Of a DNA stretch of 37,849 nt, positions 19,034 to 28,706 are shown piece by piece (the stretch's first letter is position 1; every line of letters begins with the position of its first letter). Below the pieces are notes generated by a model. That model was given only the letters and a program-made list of their open reading frames with translations. It ran no database searches and was not told the origin of the DNA. The stretch comes from Steroidobacteraceae bacterium. Lineage in GTDB: Bacteria; Pseudomonadota; Gammaproteobacteria; Steroidobacterales; Steroidobacteraceae. The DNA is taken from NCBI GenBank assembly GCA_025451375.1, contig JANWKL010000085.1:1-37849 (forward strand), written 5' to 3'. The position numbers and the translations under genes are program-made.

Positions 19034-19795
19034 ATGGAAGAAAACATCAAGCCGCTGAGTGAGATTCCCGCAATCAACCGGTTCCTGAGTTACTGCCGGA
19101 TCCGCGCGGTGCCATCAAAGACCGTCGTCATCCACGCCGGTGATTTGCCGGATGTTCTCTACTACATCATCAGCGGCTCGGTGGAGGTGATGATCGAGGA
19201 CGAGGAGGGCAACGAGATGGTGCTCGCCTACCTCAACCGCGGGCAGTTCTTCGGTGAAATGGGGCTGTTCTACGAACAGCCCACGCGCAGCGCCTGGGTA
19301 CGCACGCGCAACCAGTGCGAGCTGGCGGAAATGACCTACCCGCGCTTCCGGCAGATCGCCGCCGAGAGCCCGGGACTGGTGTTTGAACTTGCGACGCAGC
19401 TTGCGACCCGCCTCGACCGGACCAACCGCAAGCTCGGCGATCTTGCCTTCGTGGACGTCACCGGGCGCGTGGCGCACGCGATCATGGATCTGTGCGGTGA
19501 GCCGGATGCCATGACCCATCCGGAAGGGATGCAGATCAAGGTGAGTCGCCAGGAACTCTCACGCCTGGTGGGCTGCTCGCGCGAGATGGCGGGGCGCGTA
19601 CTGAAGGTGCTGGAAGAGCAGGGCCTGCTGCGCGCGACCGGCAAGACCATTGTCGTGTTCAACGCGCGGCCGAAGATGAAAACCCGCCCGGTCATCGTGC
19701 CCGCGAAGCCGAGCGGCGCTGCTGCCGTCGGACGGGTAAGCGCCCAGGCGCCTCGCGACGAAGATGATGATGACGATGAGGACGACGACGAGTAG
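19034..19795 (+). CDS. crp: CRP-family cAMP receptor protein (Crp/Vfr-like) with acidic C-terminal extension
   Basis: IISGSVEVMIEDEEGNEMVLAYLNRGQFFGEMGLFYEQPTRSAWVRTR; HTH VSRQELSRLVGCSREMAGRVLKVLEEQGLL; tail ...APRDEDDDDDEDDDE. Start ATG at 19034 preferred over 19019. Confidence 0.9.
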   Translation: MEENIKPLSEIPAINRFLSYCRIRAVPSKTVVIHAGDLPDVLYYIISGSVEVMIEDEEGNEMVLAYLNRGQFFGEMGLFYEQPTRSAWVRTRNQCELAEMTYPRFRQIAAESPGLVFELATQLATRLDRTNRKLGDLAFVDVTGRVAHAIMDLCGEPDAMTHPEGMQIKVSRQELSRLVGCSREMAGRVLKVLEEQGLLRATGKTIVVFNARPKMKTRPVIVPAKPSGAAAVGRVSAQAPRDEDDDDDEDDDE

Positions 19796-19809
19796 ACCGC
19801 GCGCGAACC

Positions 19810-20520
19810 TCAGCGCCCGCGCGCCCCGGCGTGCACCGCGGCAGCTGACGCTGCAGTGATCTCCCGGCGCATCTCCCGCATGGTCGCCGCATAATCGGCG
19901 CTGCCGAAGATCGCAGATCCGGCGACGAAGGTATCCGCGCCAGCCTCGGCCGCCGCGCGGATGTTGTCGATCTTGATGCCGCCGTCCACTTCCAGGCGCA
20001 CCGTGCGACCGCTCGCGTCGATCCGCGCGCGTGCGTCCCTTAACTTCCGTAGTGACGTCGGGATGAACTGCTGCCCGCCAAAGCCCGGATTCACGGACAT
20101 GATGAGCACCATGTCGATGAGATCGAGCGTGTAGTCGAGGTAATCGAGCGGCGTGGCGGGATTGAACACGAGGCCGGGCCGGCAGCCGTGTTCGCGGATG
20201 AGCGCGATGGTGCGATCAACGTGCGCGGTCGCTTCCGGGTGGAAGGTGATGTAGGTGGCGCCGGCGGCGGCGAAGTCCGGCACGATGCGGTCCACGGGAC
20301 TTACCATCAGGTGCACATCGATCGGCGCTTTGACGCCGTGCTTGTGCAGCGCCGCGCACACCGCAGGTCCGATGGTGAGATTCGGCACGTAGTGGTTGTC
20401 CATTACGTCGAAGTGAACAAGGTCGGCGCCGGCGGCGCATACCGCGTCGACTTCCTCGCCGAGCCGGGCGAAATCGGCGGACAGGATTGAGGGGGCGAGC
20501 CAGGCAGGCGACATGGGCAC
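19810..20520 (-). CDS. rpe: Ribulose-phosphate 3-epimerase
   Basis: [20 protein letters not shown]...[18 protein letters not shown]...[13 protein letters not shown]...EVDGGI. Confidence 0.96.
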   Translation of the reverse strand: MPMSPAWLAPSILSADFARLGEEVDAVCAAGADLVHFDVMDNHYVPNLTIGPAVCAALHKHGVKAPIDVHLMVSPVDRIVPDFAAAGATYITFHPEATAHVDRTIALIREHGCRPGLVFNPATPLDYLDYTLDLIDMVLIMSVNPGFGGQQFIPTSLRKLRDARARIDASGRTVRLEVDGGIKIDNIRAAAEAGADTFVAGSAIFGSADYAATMREMRREITAASAAAVHAGARGR

Positions 20521-20523
20521 AGT

Positions 20524-21429
20524 CTAGCCGATCGCGATCTTAGCGCCGGTCAGCCGCGCCAGCGCTTCGCGGTACTTCTCGCTGGTGCGGGCGATGACGT
20601 CCGCCGGCAGTTTCGGTCCCGGCGCTTTCTTGTCCCAGTCGAGCGTCTCCAGATAGTCGCGCACGAACTGCTTGTCGAAGCTCGGCGGGCTCGCTCCCAC
20701 CTGATAGGTGTCGGCCGGCCAGAAACGCGACGAGTCCGGTGTCAGCGCCTCATCGATGAGGGTAAGGGTGCCATCGGCGTCGACACCGAATTCAAACTTG
20801 GTGTCGGCGATGATGATGCCGCGCTGGCGGGCGTGTTCGGCGGCGAAGCCGTAGAGCGCGAGCGCCGTGTCGCGCACCGCCGTGGCGAGCGGCGCGCCGA
20901 TGAGTCTGACAGTTTCCTCAAAGCTGATGTTCTCGTCATGCTCGCCGAGCGCCGCCTTGGTGGCGGGCGTGAACACGGGTTGGGGCAGCGCTTGCGCGAG
21001 CTTGAGTCCCGCTGGCAGGCCGATGCCGCACACCTTTCCCGTCGCCTGGTAGGCCTTCCAGCCCGAGCCTGCGAGATAGCCACGCACCACCGCCTCGATG
21101 GGCAAGGCTTTGAGCCGCCGCACGATCATGGCGCGGCCTTCCAGTTGCGCGCGCTGGTCCGCATCGCGCACCACGCTGGCGAGATCCCGGCCGGTGAGGT
21201 GGTTCGGCACCAGGTGCTGTGTCTTTGCAAACCAGAAATTGGAAATGCTGTTGAGCACCCTTCCCTTGTCCGGGATCGGGTCGGGTAACACCACATCAAA
21301 GGCCGACAGGCGATCGGTCGCGACCACGAGCATGGTGTGCGCATCGACCTCGTACAGATCGCGCACCTTCCCCGAGTAGATCTTGGTCAAACCGGAGAGG
21401 CTGGAGCTGAAGAGACTGGGTGTTGGCAT
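20524..21429 (-). CDS. purC: Phosphoribosylaminoimidazole-succinocarboxamide synthase
   Basis: [52 protein letters not shown]...[17 protein letters not shown] at 21429 preferred to upstream ORF extension. Confidence 0.95.
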   Translation of the reverse strand: MPTPSLFSSSLSGLTKIYSGKVRDLYEVDAHTMLVVATDRLSAFDVVLPDPIPDKGRVLNSISNFWFAKTQHLVPNHLTGRDLASVVRDADQRAQLEGRAMIVRRLKALPIEAVVRGYLAGSGWKAYQATGKVCGIGLPAGLKLAQALPQPVFTPATKAALGEHDENISFEETVRLIGAPLATAVRDTALALYGFAAEHARQRGIIIADTKFEFGVDADGTLTLIDEALTPDSSRFWPADTYQVGASPPSFDKQFVRDYLETLDWDKKAPGPKLPADVIARTSEKYREALARLTGAKIAIG

Positions 21430-21450
21430 GCCCTTGCTACTATAACGTCC

Positions 21451-22266
21451 ATGGCAGTGGGCATGAAATGGATTGGCAAAGCCTTCGGCGCTTTGCTGGG
21501 CGCGGTCGCGGCGGGCCCGGTAGGGGCTGCCATAGGGGTGCTGCTCGGTCACCAGTACGACGTGCATGCGGAAGCCGATCAGGAAGCGCTGCCGCCCGGG
21601 GAGCTGGCAGGGGTTGCCGAGAGTTTCTTTCGCGCCACTTTCCGCGTGATGGGCTACCTCGCCAAGGCGGATGGGCGGATTTCCCAGCAGGAGATTGCCG
21701 CCGCCCGCGGGGTGATGGCGGAGCTGCGGCTGACCTCCGCGCAGGTCCAGGAGGCGATCGCACGCTTCACCGAAGGCAAGCAGCCGTACTTCGAAGTCGG
21801 CCGCGAACTCACCGCCTTGCATCAGGCCTGCCGCGGACGGCCGGATCTCATGCGGGTGTTTCTGGAGATCCAGGTGCGCGCCGCGCTTGCCGGTAACAAC
21901 CTCGATGGTCCGGTGCGACCGCTCATGAACCGCGTGGCGGGGGCCTTGGGGATCTCACCGCCGGAGCTGGCACACATCGAGGCCGTACTGCGCATCCAGC
22001 ACGGCAGCTTCCAGGCTGGCGGCCGCCCGGAGCGTGCGGCTACCCGCGGCGCTGACCTCTCCGAAGCGTACAAGGTGCTCGAGACGGCGCCCGGTGCGAG
22101 CGATGAGGAGGTCGTCAAGTCCTACCGCCGGCAGTTGAGCCGCCATCATCCGGATAAGCTCAAAGCCAACGGACTCCCCGAATCCATGTTGTCGCACGCC
22201 AAGCAGCGCACGCAGCTGATCATCGAGGCTTACGAGCTCATCCGAGCACGACGTGGAATGAGTTGA
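21451..22266 (+). CDS. djlA: DjlA-type membrane co-chaperone (TerB-like plus C-terminal J-domain)
   Basis: [33 protein letters not shown]; TerB-like helices; J-domain [36 protein letters not shown]. Start could also be ATG 21463. Confidence 0.92.
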   Translation: MAVGMKWIGKAFGALLGAVAAGPVGAAIGVLLGHQYDVHAEADQEALPPGELAGVAESFFRATFRVMGYLAKADGRISQQEIAAARGVMAELRLTSAQVQEAIARFTEGKQPYFEVGRELTALHQACRGRPDLMRVFLEIQVRAALAGNNLDGPVRPLMNRVAGALGISPPELAHIEAVLRIQHGSFQAGGRPERAATRGADLSEAYKVLETAPGASDEEVVKSYRRQLSRHHPDKLKANGLPESMLSHAKQRTQLIIEAYELIRARRGMS

Positions 22267-22268
22267 GG

Positions 22269-23072
22269 CTACGCCGCCGCCCACTCTTCGATGATGGCCT
22301 GTATCGCCCGCACGCCGTCGGTCAGAGCGGCTGGACCGGGCTGCAGGATCACCGAGGACTTGATCTCGCGCACGAAGCCGTCGCGCACCGCCGGTACGTC
22401 TTGCCAGCCGGGACGTGCGGCAACCGCCGCCGGCTGAAATTTCTTGCCGCACCAGGACCCGAGCACGATGTCCGGTGAACGGCGCGGCACTTCCAGCGGA
22501 TCGGCGATGATGCGGTTCTTCCCCAGTGCTTCGCGCGCGAGTTCCGGGAAGCAGTCCTCGCCCCCGGCGGCCTGCACCAGCTCCGACACCCAGCGGATGC
22601 CGCTGATCATGGGTGTATCCCATTCCTCGAAATACACCCGCGGGTGACGCGGCAGGACCGCGGCCCGGGCGCGCACTTGCGCCATCCCCGCCTCGAGGGA
22701 ATCGCTGAGCGCGCGCGCCTTGGCCTCGCAGCCGATCATGCCGCCGAGGGTGCGGATCATGCGCAGGATGTCCTCGAGGCTGCGGTGATTGAAGACATGC
22801 ACTTCGAGCCCGGCGCGAATGAGCTCGGCGGCGATGTCCGCCTGCAGGTCGGAGAAGCCGAGCACGAGATCGGGCTGCAAGGCGAGAATGCGTGCGGTCT
22901 TGGCGCTGGTGAACGCTGACACCCGCGGTTTCTCACGGCGCGCGCGCGGCGGGCGCACCGTGAATCCGGAGATACCGACGATGCGCCAGTCCTCCCCCAG
23001 GAGGTACAGCGTTTCGGTGGTCTCCTCTGTGAGGCACACGATGCGTTCTGGGAATGCTGAATTTGGGGACAT
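22269..23072 (-). CDS. BtuF-like cobalamin/periplasmic-binding-fold protein without an evident signal peptide
   Basis: RIVCLTEETTETLYLLGEDWRIVGISGFTVRPP...LALQPDLVLGFSDLQADIAAELIRAGLEVHVFNHRSLEDI; helical-backbone binding-protein pattern. Confidence 0.8.
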   Translation of the reverse strand: MSPNSAFPERIVCLTEETTETLYLLGEDWRIVGISGFTVRPPRARREKPRVSAFTSAKTARILALQPDLVLGFSDLQADIAAELIRAGLEVHVFNHRSLEDILRMIRTLGGMIGCEAKARALSDSLEAGMAQVRARAAVLPRHPRVYFEEWDTPMISGIRWVSELVQAAGGEDCFPELAREALGKNRIIADPLEVPRRSPDIVLGSWCGKKFQPAAVAARPGWQDVPAVRDGFVREIKSSVILQPGPAALTDGVRAIQAIIEEWAAA

Positions 23073-23112
23073 CGGCCCACCGCCCTGACGGGGCGCACTG
23101 TATCCTTAAGCC

Positions 23113-24465
23113 ATGTGGACGCGCATCTGGGCTTTCCTCGACTGGTGCTTTTTTGGCCCGGCCTCCATGCGCGTTGGTATGGCCGGGGAGGCGCTGCGCG
23201 TGCTGCGCTATCCGTACGCGGTGGTGCGCGATCTTTTGCGCGGCGAGATCAACCTGCGCGCCATGGGCCTGGTGTACACGACGCTCCTGTCGCTGATCCC
23301 GCTGCTCGCCTTCAGCTTTGCCATCCTGAAACTCTTTGGCGGCCACCGCGATCTCGAGCCGATCGTGTACGAGTTTTTCCGCCCGGTCGGCGGGGCGGCG
23401 GCGACCGAGCTCACCCGTCGCGTGGTGCAGTTCGCGAACCACGTCAGCAGCGGGATCGTCGGCTCGCTCGGATTCGCACTGCTCGCCTGGACGCTGGTCG
23501 GCACCATCAAGAAAGTCGAGGACAGCTTCAACTTCCTGTGGCACGTGGAGCAGCCGCGCAGCTTCGCCCGCCGGATCGCCGAGTACACGACGCTCTTGAT
23601 CGCGGGCCCGGTGCTGCTGGTCGGCTTCATCAGCCTGTCGCACTCGGCGCTCGGCAGCGCGCCGGTGCAGGAAGTCGCGCGCTGGCCGCTGCTGCAGCAC
23701 CTGCGCGGCACGGGGTTGATGCTCGCGCCCTACGTCATGGTGACGGCGTTCTTCACCGCTGCGTACATGTGGATTCCCAACACGCGGGTGCACTGGCGCG
23801 CGGCACTCACGGGCGCCCTGGTGGCCGGGGTGCTGTGGGCGGCGGTCGGCAAGATGTTCACCGCCTTCGTCGTCTACTCCACGCGCCTCACCATTGTGTA
23901 CGCGGGCTTTGCGTTCGTGGTGGCGGCGCTCCTGTGGACCTACTTTGGATGGCTGATCCTGCTCGCCGGGGCGCAGCTGTCGTTTTACGTGCAGAACCCG
24001 ACGTATCTGCGCCTGGGGCTGCAGCAGCTGCGCCTCTCGAGCGTCGAACTCGAGCAGTTGTCACTGAAACTCTTGTACTTCGTCGGCCGCACGCACGTGG
24101 CGGGCGGCCGGCGCTGGACCGTGAACCGGCTGGCCACCGAGCTTGGCTTACCCGGCATCGCCGTGGCGCAGATGGCGAGCGCGCTCGAGCGGGCGGGGCT
24201 TCTGATCGTGACTGACTATGACGAGCTGGTACCGGCGCGCGACATCGGCCGTATCGGGGTCTACGAGATACTCGAGATCGCGCGTAATCAGCGCAGCGGC
24301 CACGTCGCGCCGCGCAACGTGCAGATCCCGCCGGTGGACCGCATCCTCACGACCCTCGATGAGACGCGCCGCAAGGGCTGCGGTGAGCTGACGCTGCGGG
24401 ATCTGGTGGACGAGGCGCCGCGCCCGGCATTGCACCTTACTTCGCGGCAATCCTCGTTGCGCTGA
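23113..24465 (+). CDS. YihY/BrkB-family inner-membrane protein
   Basis: MGLVYTTLLSLIPLLAFSFAILKLFGGH; multiple TM segments; AAYMWIPNTRVHWRAALTGALVAGVLW. Confidence 0.92.
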   Translation: MWTRIWAFLDWCFFGPASMRVGMAGEALRVLRYPYAVVRDLLRGEINLRAMGLVYTTLLSLIPLLAFSFAILKLFGGHRDLEPIVYEFFRPVGGAAATELTRRVVQFANHVSSGIVGSLGFALLAWTLVGTIKKVEDSFNFLWHVEQPRSFARRIAEYTTLLIAGPVLLVGFISLSHSALGSAPVQEVARWPLLQHLRGTGLMLAPYVMVTAFFTAAYMWIPNTRVHWRAALTGALVAGVLWAAVGKMFTAFVVYSTRLTIVYAGFAFVVAALLWTYFGWLILLAGAQLSFYVQNPTYLRLGLQQLRLSSVELEQLSLKLLYFVGRTHVAGGRRWTVNRLATELGLPGIAVAQMASALERAGLLIVTDYDELVPARDIGRIGVYEILEIARNQRSGHVAPRNVQIPPVDRILTTLDETRRKGCGELTLRDLVDEAPRPALHLTSRQSSLR

Positions 24466-24955
24466 GGAAGCGCACCATCAACACCTCATCGGCGTAGCCG
24501 GTGGAGCTCTTCAGTCCCCGCGGCTCGGTTCCGTAGATCTCAAACCCGAGCCTGCGGTACAGGGCCAGCGCCGCGATGTTGTTGCTCACGACCGCCAGGG
24601 TGAGCTGCTCGACCTGTTGCGCCGCACTCTGCAGCACCGCTTCGATTAGCGCCGCCGCCACGCCTCCCCGACGCCGCTGCGGCTGCACGTACGTGCCCCA
24701 CACAAAAGCCTTGTGAGCGTCGCGGGCGCCTTCCTGACGCTTGTAGCCGGCCATGCCGATGATGCGCCCGTCCGCATAGGCGCCGAACACCACCGAGGTC
24801 GTCAGGCGTTGTGCGAAGTGATCAAGGGGCCGGGGCGACTCGGCCTCGTAGGTCGAGCCAAAGACCTCGGCATCGCCGCGCAAAGCCGCGAGGCGGATCG
24901 CGCGGTAGTCATCCGCCTCGGTCGGGCCCAGGCGGCGGATTTCAACGTGGCTCAT
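24437..24955 (-). CDS. GNAT-family N-acetyltransferase
   Basis: IGMAGYKRQEGARDAHKAFVWGTYVQPQRRRGGVAAALIEAVL...VVSNNIAALALYRRLGFEIYGTEPRGLK. Confidence 0.92.
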   Translation of the reverse strand: MSHVEIRRLGPTEADDYRAIRLAALRGDAEVFGSTYEAESPRPLDHFAQRLTTSVVFGAYADGRIIGMAGYKRQEGARDAHKAFVWGTYVQPQRRRGGVAAALIEAVLQSAAQQVEQLTLAVVSNNIAALALYRRLGFEIYGTEPRGLKSSTGYADEVLMVRFLSATRIAAK

Positions 24956-24969
24956 CGCCTCAGGTCCGC

Positions 24970-26316
24970 CTACTCTCCGGCGATGGTCATCTCGCCGATG
25001 AGCACTGAGCCCACGCGGATGCCGCCGCGGGCATCGACGTCGCTGCCCAGCGCGATGATGTCCCGGTACATCGGCTTCAGATTCCCGGCAATGGTGATCT
25101 CGTGCACGGGATAGGCGATGGCGCCGTTCTCAACCCAGAAGCCGCTGGCCCCGCGTGAGTAGTCGCCGGTCACGCCGTTGACGCCCTGACCCATGAGCTC
25201 GGTCACCAGCATGCCGGTGCCGAGTTGCTTCAGGAAGGCGTCCCAGCCGAGTCCACCATCGTGGCTGCTCACCAGGAGATTGTGCAGTCCGCCGGCATTG
25301 CCGGTGGTCTTGAGACCCAAGCGCCGGGCGGAGTAGCTGCCGAGTACGTAACCCCCGACCACGCCGTTCTTCACCAGTTCACGGTCGTGCGTTGCAGCCC
25401 CCTCGTGGTCGAACGGGGCGCTCGCGAGGGCCTTGAGGATGTGCGGTCGCTCCTGCATCTGCAGGAATGCCGGAAACACCTGCTCGCCTGCGGCGTTGAG
25501 CAGAAACGAGGACTTCCGATACTGGCTCGGGCCGCTGATCGCACCGATGAAGTGCCCGAACAGCCCGCGTGCGAGGTCCGAGGAGTAGGCCACCGGCGCC
25601 TTCCTGGTCGAGAGCTTGCGCGCACCCAGGCGTGCGAGTGCCCGCTCGCCGGCGATACGGCCGACGGCAGTCACGGCCTGCAGCTCCTGCGGGTCGCGTG
25701 CCACGCTGTACCAGTAGTCACGTTGCATGTCGTCCCCGGCCTGGGCGATGAGTGAAGCACTCACCGAGTGGCTGGTGGAGGAGAAGCCGGCAAGAAAGCC
25801 GAGCGAGTTGCCATAGACGCCCGAGTGGCGCTGCGTGCCGACGGAGGCGCCCTCGGAGTTCGCGATGCGCGCGTCCACCGCCAGTCCCGCCGCCTCGCAT
25901 TCCCGGGCGAGCTCGATCGCCCGCTCCGGCGGCAGATCCCAGGCATGATCAAGATCCAGGTCCGGGATTTCGCGCGCCAGCGCTTCCGGCTCGATCAGGC
26001 CCGCGTAGGGATCTTCGGCGGTGAAGCGCGCGATGGCGCAGGCTTTCTCCACAGTCTCGCGCACGGCAGCAGGCGTAAGGTCCGCGGTGCTCGCCGACCC
26101 CTTGCGCTTGCCGAAATAGACGGTGACTCCGAGGCCCCGGTCGCGCTGGTACTCGACGGTGTCGACCTCGCCAAGCCGCACGCTTACCGACAGTCCCTTG
26201 GACACCGAAGCGTCGGCCTCGGCCGCAGAGGCGCCATGGCGGCGCGCTTGCGCGAGTGCGAGGCTTGTGATGTCTTCGAGTTGCCCGCTCGGGGCAGGTG
26301 TGACGGCCGTTTGCAT
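24970..26316 (-). CDS. pmbA: Metalloprotease PmbA/TldE
   Basis: VEYQRDRGLGVTVYFGKRKGSASTADLT...TTGNAGGLHNLLVSS...GQGVNGVTGDYSRGASGFWVENG. ATG at 26316 preferred. Confidence 0.95.
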   Translation of the reverse strand: MQTAVTPAPSGQLEDITSLALAQARRHGASAAEADASVSKGLSVSVRLGEVDTVEYQRDRGLGVTVYFGKRKGSASTADLTPAAVRETVEKACAIARFTAEDPYAGLIEPEALAREIPDLDLDHAWDLPPERAIELARECEAAGLAVDARIANSEGASVGTQRHSGVYGNSLGFLAGFSSTSHSVSASLIAQAGDDMQRDYWYSVARDPQELQAVTAVGRIAGERALARLGARKLSTRKAPVAYSSDLARGLFGHFIGAISGPSQYRKSSFLLNAAGEQVFPAFLQMQERPHILKALASAPFDHEGAATHDRELVKNGVVGGYVLGSYSARRLGLKTTGNAGGLHNLLVSSHDGGLGWDAFLKQLGTGMLVTELMGQGVNGVTGDYSRGASGFWVENGAIAYPVHEITIAGNLKPMYRDIIALGSDVDARGGIRVGSVLIGEMTIAGE

Positions 26317-26347
26317 CAGGTTAAATTGTAGCAGCCTGGTGCATTGA

Positions 26348-26486
26348 CCAAATCGCCTGCGGCGAATTTGGCGGACATCGGCGTCGTTTCCGCCGGCCAA
26401 AGGCGTGGCTCGATACGCCTCGCTTGAGGTGACCTCAGCAGCCGAGCACTTCATAGTGGGGTGAGCGGACGGACTTTGGCCGGCTG
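26348..26486. repeat. Intergenic palindromic element, copy B (enlarged loop)
   Basis: ccaaatcgcctgcggcgaatttgg hairpin followed by gccggccaaag (26392-26402) ... ctttggccggc (26474-26484), an 11-bp inverted repeat enclosing 71 nt; similar to 3698-3772. Confidence 0.65.
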
Positions 26487-26534
26487 CGACGGTTGTCAGC
26501 GCGGTTGAGTCAGCAGTGTTCACAGGCCCTAATC

Positions 26535-27080
26535 ATGAGAACCCCCGTGACGCCCCCATCACCCGACGACGCCCAGGACGACACCGAGCACCCGGAAGCT
26601 CCGAGCAAGAGCGCGCGCAAGCGCGCCGCGCACGCCGCCCAGGATCTGGGCGAGGAACTCATCCGGCTGCGGGATACGCAGCTTGACGCACTCGAGCTCC
26701 CGGAACCCCTGCTGGATGCCATCCGCGAGGCGCACCGCATCAAAAGCCGTGCGGGGCTGGCACGCCAGCGGCAGTTCATCGGCAAACTCATGCGCGACAT
26801 CGATCCTAAGCCCATCCGCGCGGTCCTCGATGCGCGCAGCGCGATCGACGCACAGGAGACCGAGCGCTTCAAACGGGTTGAGAACTGGCGCGAACGGCTG
26901 ATCAGCGAGGGCGCACCGGCCTTGCGCGAACTGCAACGCTGGCGGCCGGACATCGACAGCCACGAATGGGCGCAGCGCGTGCACGCGGCGCAGGCTGAGC
27001 GCGAGCGCTCGGGTGTCAGCGGCGCGGCTTCAAAAGAGCTGTTTCGCGCTTTGCGGGCGTTGTTCGCTACAATGCCCTGA
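26535..27080 (+). CDS. darP: DarP/YjgA (DUF615) ribosome-associated protein
   Basis: [67 protein letters not shown]; divergent from pmbA as in E. coli. Confidence 0.93.
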   Translation: MRTPVTPPSPDDAQDDTEHPEAPSKSARKRAAHAAQDLGEELIRLRDTQLDALELPEPLLDAIREAHRIKSRAGLARQRQFIGKLMRDIDPKPIRAVLDARSAIDAQETERFKRVENWRERLISEGAPALRELQRWRPDIDSHEWAQRVHAAQAERERSGVSGAASKELFRALRALFATMP

Positions 27081-27580
27081 TGCAAACGCTCGTCGGCATC
27101 ATCATGGGCTCCACTTCCGATTGGGAGACCATGCAGTCGGCCGCCGGGCAGTTGGACAAGCTCAATGTGCCGTACGAGGTGCGGGTCGTGTCGGCGCACC
27201 GCACCCCGGACCTGTTGTTCGAGTACGCCGCCGGCGCACGTGACCGCGGCCTCGAGGTAATCATCGCCGGCGCTGGCGGCGCGGCGCACCTGCCGGGAAT
27301 GGCGGCCGCGAAAACCACGCTGCCGGTACTCGGTGTGCCGGTGCAGTCGAAGACCCTCGGTGGACTGGATTCGCTGCTGTCCATCGTGCAGATGCCCGCC
27401 GGGGTGCCGGTGGCGACGTTTGCGATCGGGGCGGCGGGAGCTGCCAATGCGGCACTGTGTGCGGCCGCGATCCTCGCCAACAAGTACCCGGCCATTGCTT
27501 CCGCGCTGGACGCGTTTCGCGCCGCGCAGACGGCGATCGTCCTCGGGGCTCCCGATCCGCGCGCGACTTCGCGCCCATGA
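27080..27580 (+). CDS. purE: N5-carboxyaminoimidazole ribonucleotide mutase
   Basis: [40 protein letters not shown]...[13 protein letters not shown]. Confidence 0.96.
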   Translation: MQTLVGIIMGSTSDWETMQSAAGQLDKLNVPYEVRVVSAHRTPDLLFEYAAGARDRGLEVIIAGAGGAAHLPGMAAAKTTLPVLGVPVQSKTLGGLDSLLSIVQMPAGVPVATFAIGAAGAANAALCAAAILANKYPAIASALDAFRAAQTAIVLGAPDPRATSRP

Positions 27581-28683
27581 CCGTCGGGATTGTGGGCGCC
27601 GGCCAGCTCGGCCGCATGCTCGCGTTGGCAGGTTACCCGCTGGGGCTGGATTTCCTGTGCCTGGACCCGTCACGCGACGCACCGGCCGGCCAGGTCGCGC
27701 CGCTCCTGCACGGCGCCTTTACCGACCGACGCCTCCTCGCCCGTCTCGGGCAGCGCTGCGAGGTGGTTACTTTTGATTGGGAAAACGTCCCGGTCACGAG
27801 CCTGCGCTCGATCACGCGCTCGCACGGCGCGCGCATCGCGCCCCCGGTTGCGGCGCTGGCGACCGGCCAGGACCGCGTCGCCGAGAAGCGCCTGTTCGAG
27901 CGCTTGGGTATTCCCACGACGCGCTGGCGCGCGGTCAGTTCGCGTATGCAGCTCGAGCACGCCGTCGAGGCAATCGGGCTGCCGGGGGTGCTCAAGACCC
28001 GACGCTTCGGCTACGACGGCAAGGGCCAGGTGGTGCTGCGCGTCGCCGCCGATACGGAGGCCGCCTGGCGCGCACTGGGCAACGTGCCGCTCCTGTACGA
28101 GGAACTGGTACCGTTTGACTGCGAGGTGTCCATCATTGGCGCCCGCAGCACCCGCGGTGAGCTTGCGATCTACCCCTTGTGCGGCAACGTCCACGGCGCT
28201 GGCGTCCTGCGGCTTACCTGCGCGCCTTTCGGACCTGCCCGTTGGCAGACCCTGGCGGCGCGCTACCTGACGCGCCTGCTCACACACTTTCGCTACACCG
28301 GCATTCTCACCGTTGAATTCTTCGTGCGCGGCGGGCGCCTTATCGCCAATGAGATGGCGCCGCGCGTGCACAACTCCGGGCACTGGACTATCGAGGGTGC
28401 CGCGACCAGCCAGTTCGAGAATCACCTGCGCGCGATCCTGGGACTGCCGCTCGGAGCGACGCGCGCGCTCGGCCACAGCGCCATGATCAACCTCATCGGG
28501 CAGTTGCCCGCGCCCTCGAAAGTGCTCAGCGTCGAAGGCGTGCACCTGCACGACTACGGCAAGGAGCCCCGCCCAGGGCGCAAGGTTGGCCACCTGACGG
28601 TGGTGGAGCCGACCGCCAGGGCCCGTGACGCCCGCGCGCGGCGCCTGCTGGCTGATTTGGCCGTGAGCGCACGCATCCCGTAA
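27577..28683 (+). CDS. purK: N5-carboxyaminoimidazole ribonucleotide synthase
   Basis: [23 protein letters not shown]...[15 protein letters not shown]...[27 protein letters not shown]; overlaps purE stop. Confidence 0.95.
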   Translation: MTVGIVGAGQLGRMLALAGYPLGLDFLCLDPSRDAPAGQVAPLLHGAFTDRRLLARLGQRCEVVTFDWENVPVTSLRSITRSHGARIAPPVAALATGQDRVAEKRLFERLGIPTTRWRAVSSRMQLEHAVEAIGLPGVLKTRRFGYDGKGQVVLRVAADTEAAWRALGNVPLLYEELVPFDCEVSIIGARSTRGELAIYPLCGNVHGAGVLRLTCAPFGPARWQTLAARYLTRLLTHFRYTGILTVEFFVRGGRLIANEMAPRVHNSGHWTIEGAATSQFENHLRAILGLPLGATRALGHSAMINLIGQLPAPSKVLSVEGVHLHDYGKEPRPGRKVGHLTVVEPTARARDARARRLLADLAVSARIP

Positions 28684-28706
28684 CATCGCTCTGGCGAGTC
28701 AACAGC

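Noticed and set aside
19759-19792. GAT/GAC/GAG trinucleotide tract as a contingency-locus microsatellite on its own
   Set aside because: Repeat is imperfect (mixed third bases) and in frame, so it is better treated as the coding acidic tail of CRP; slippage is only a secondary possibility.
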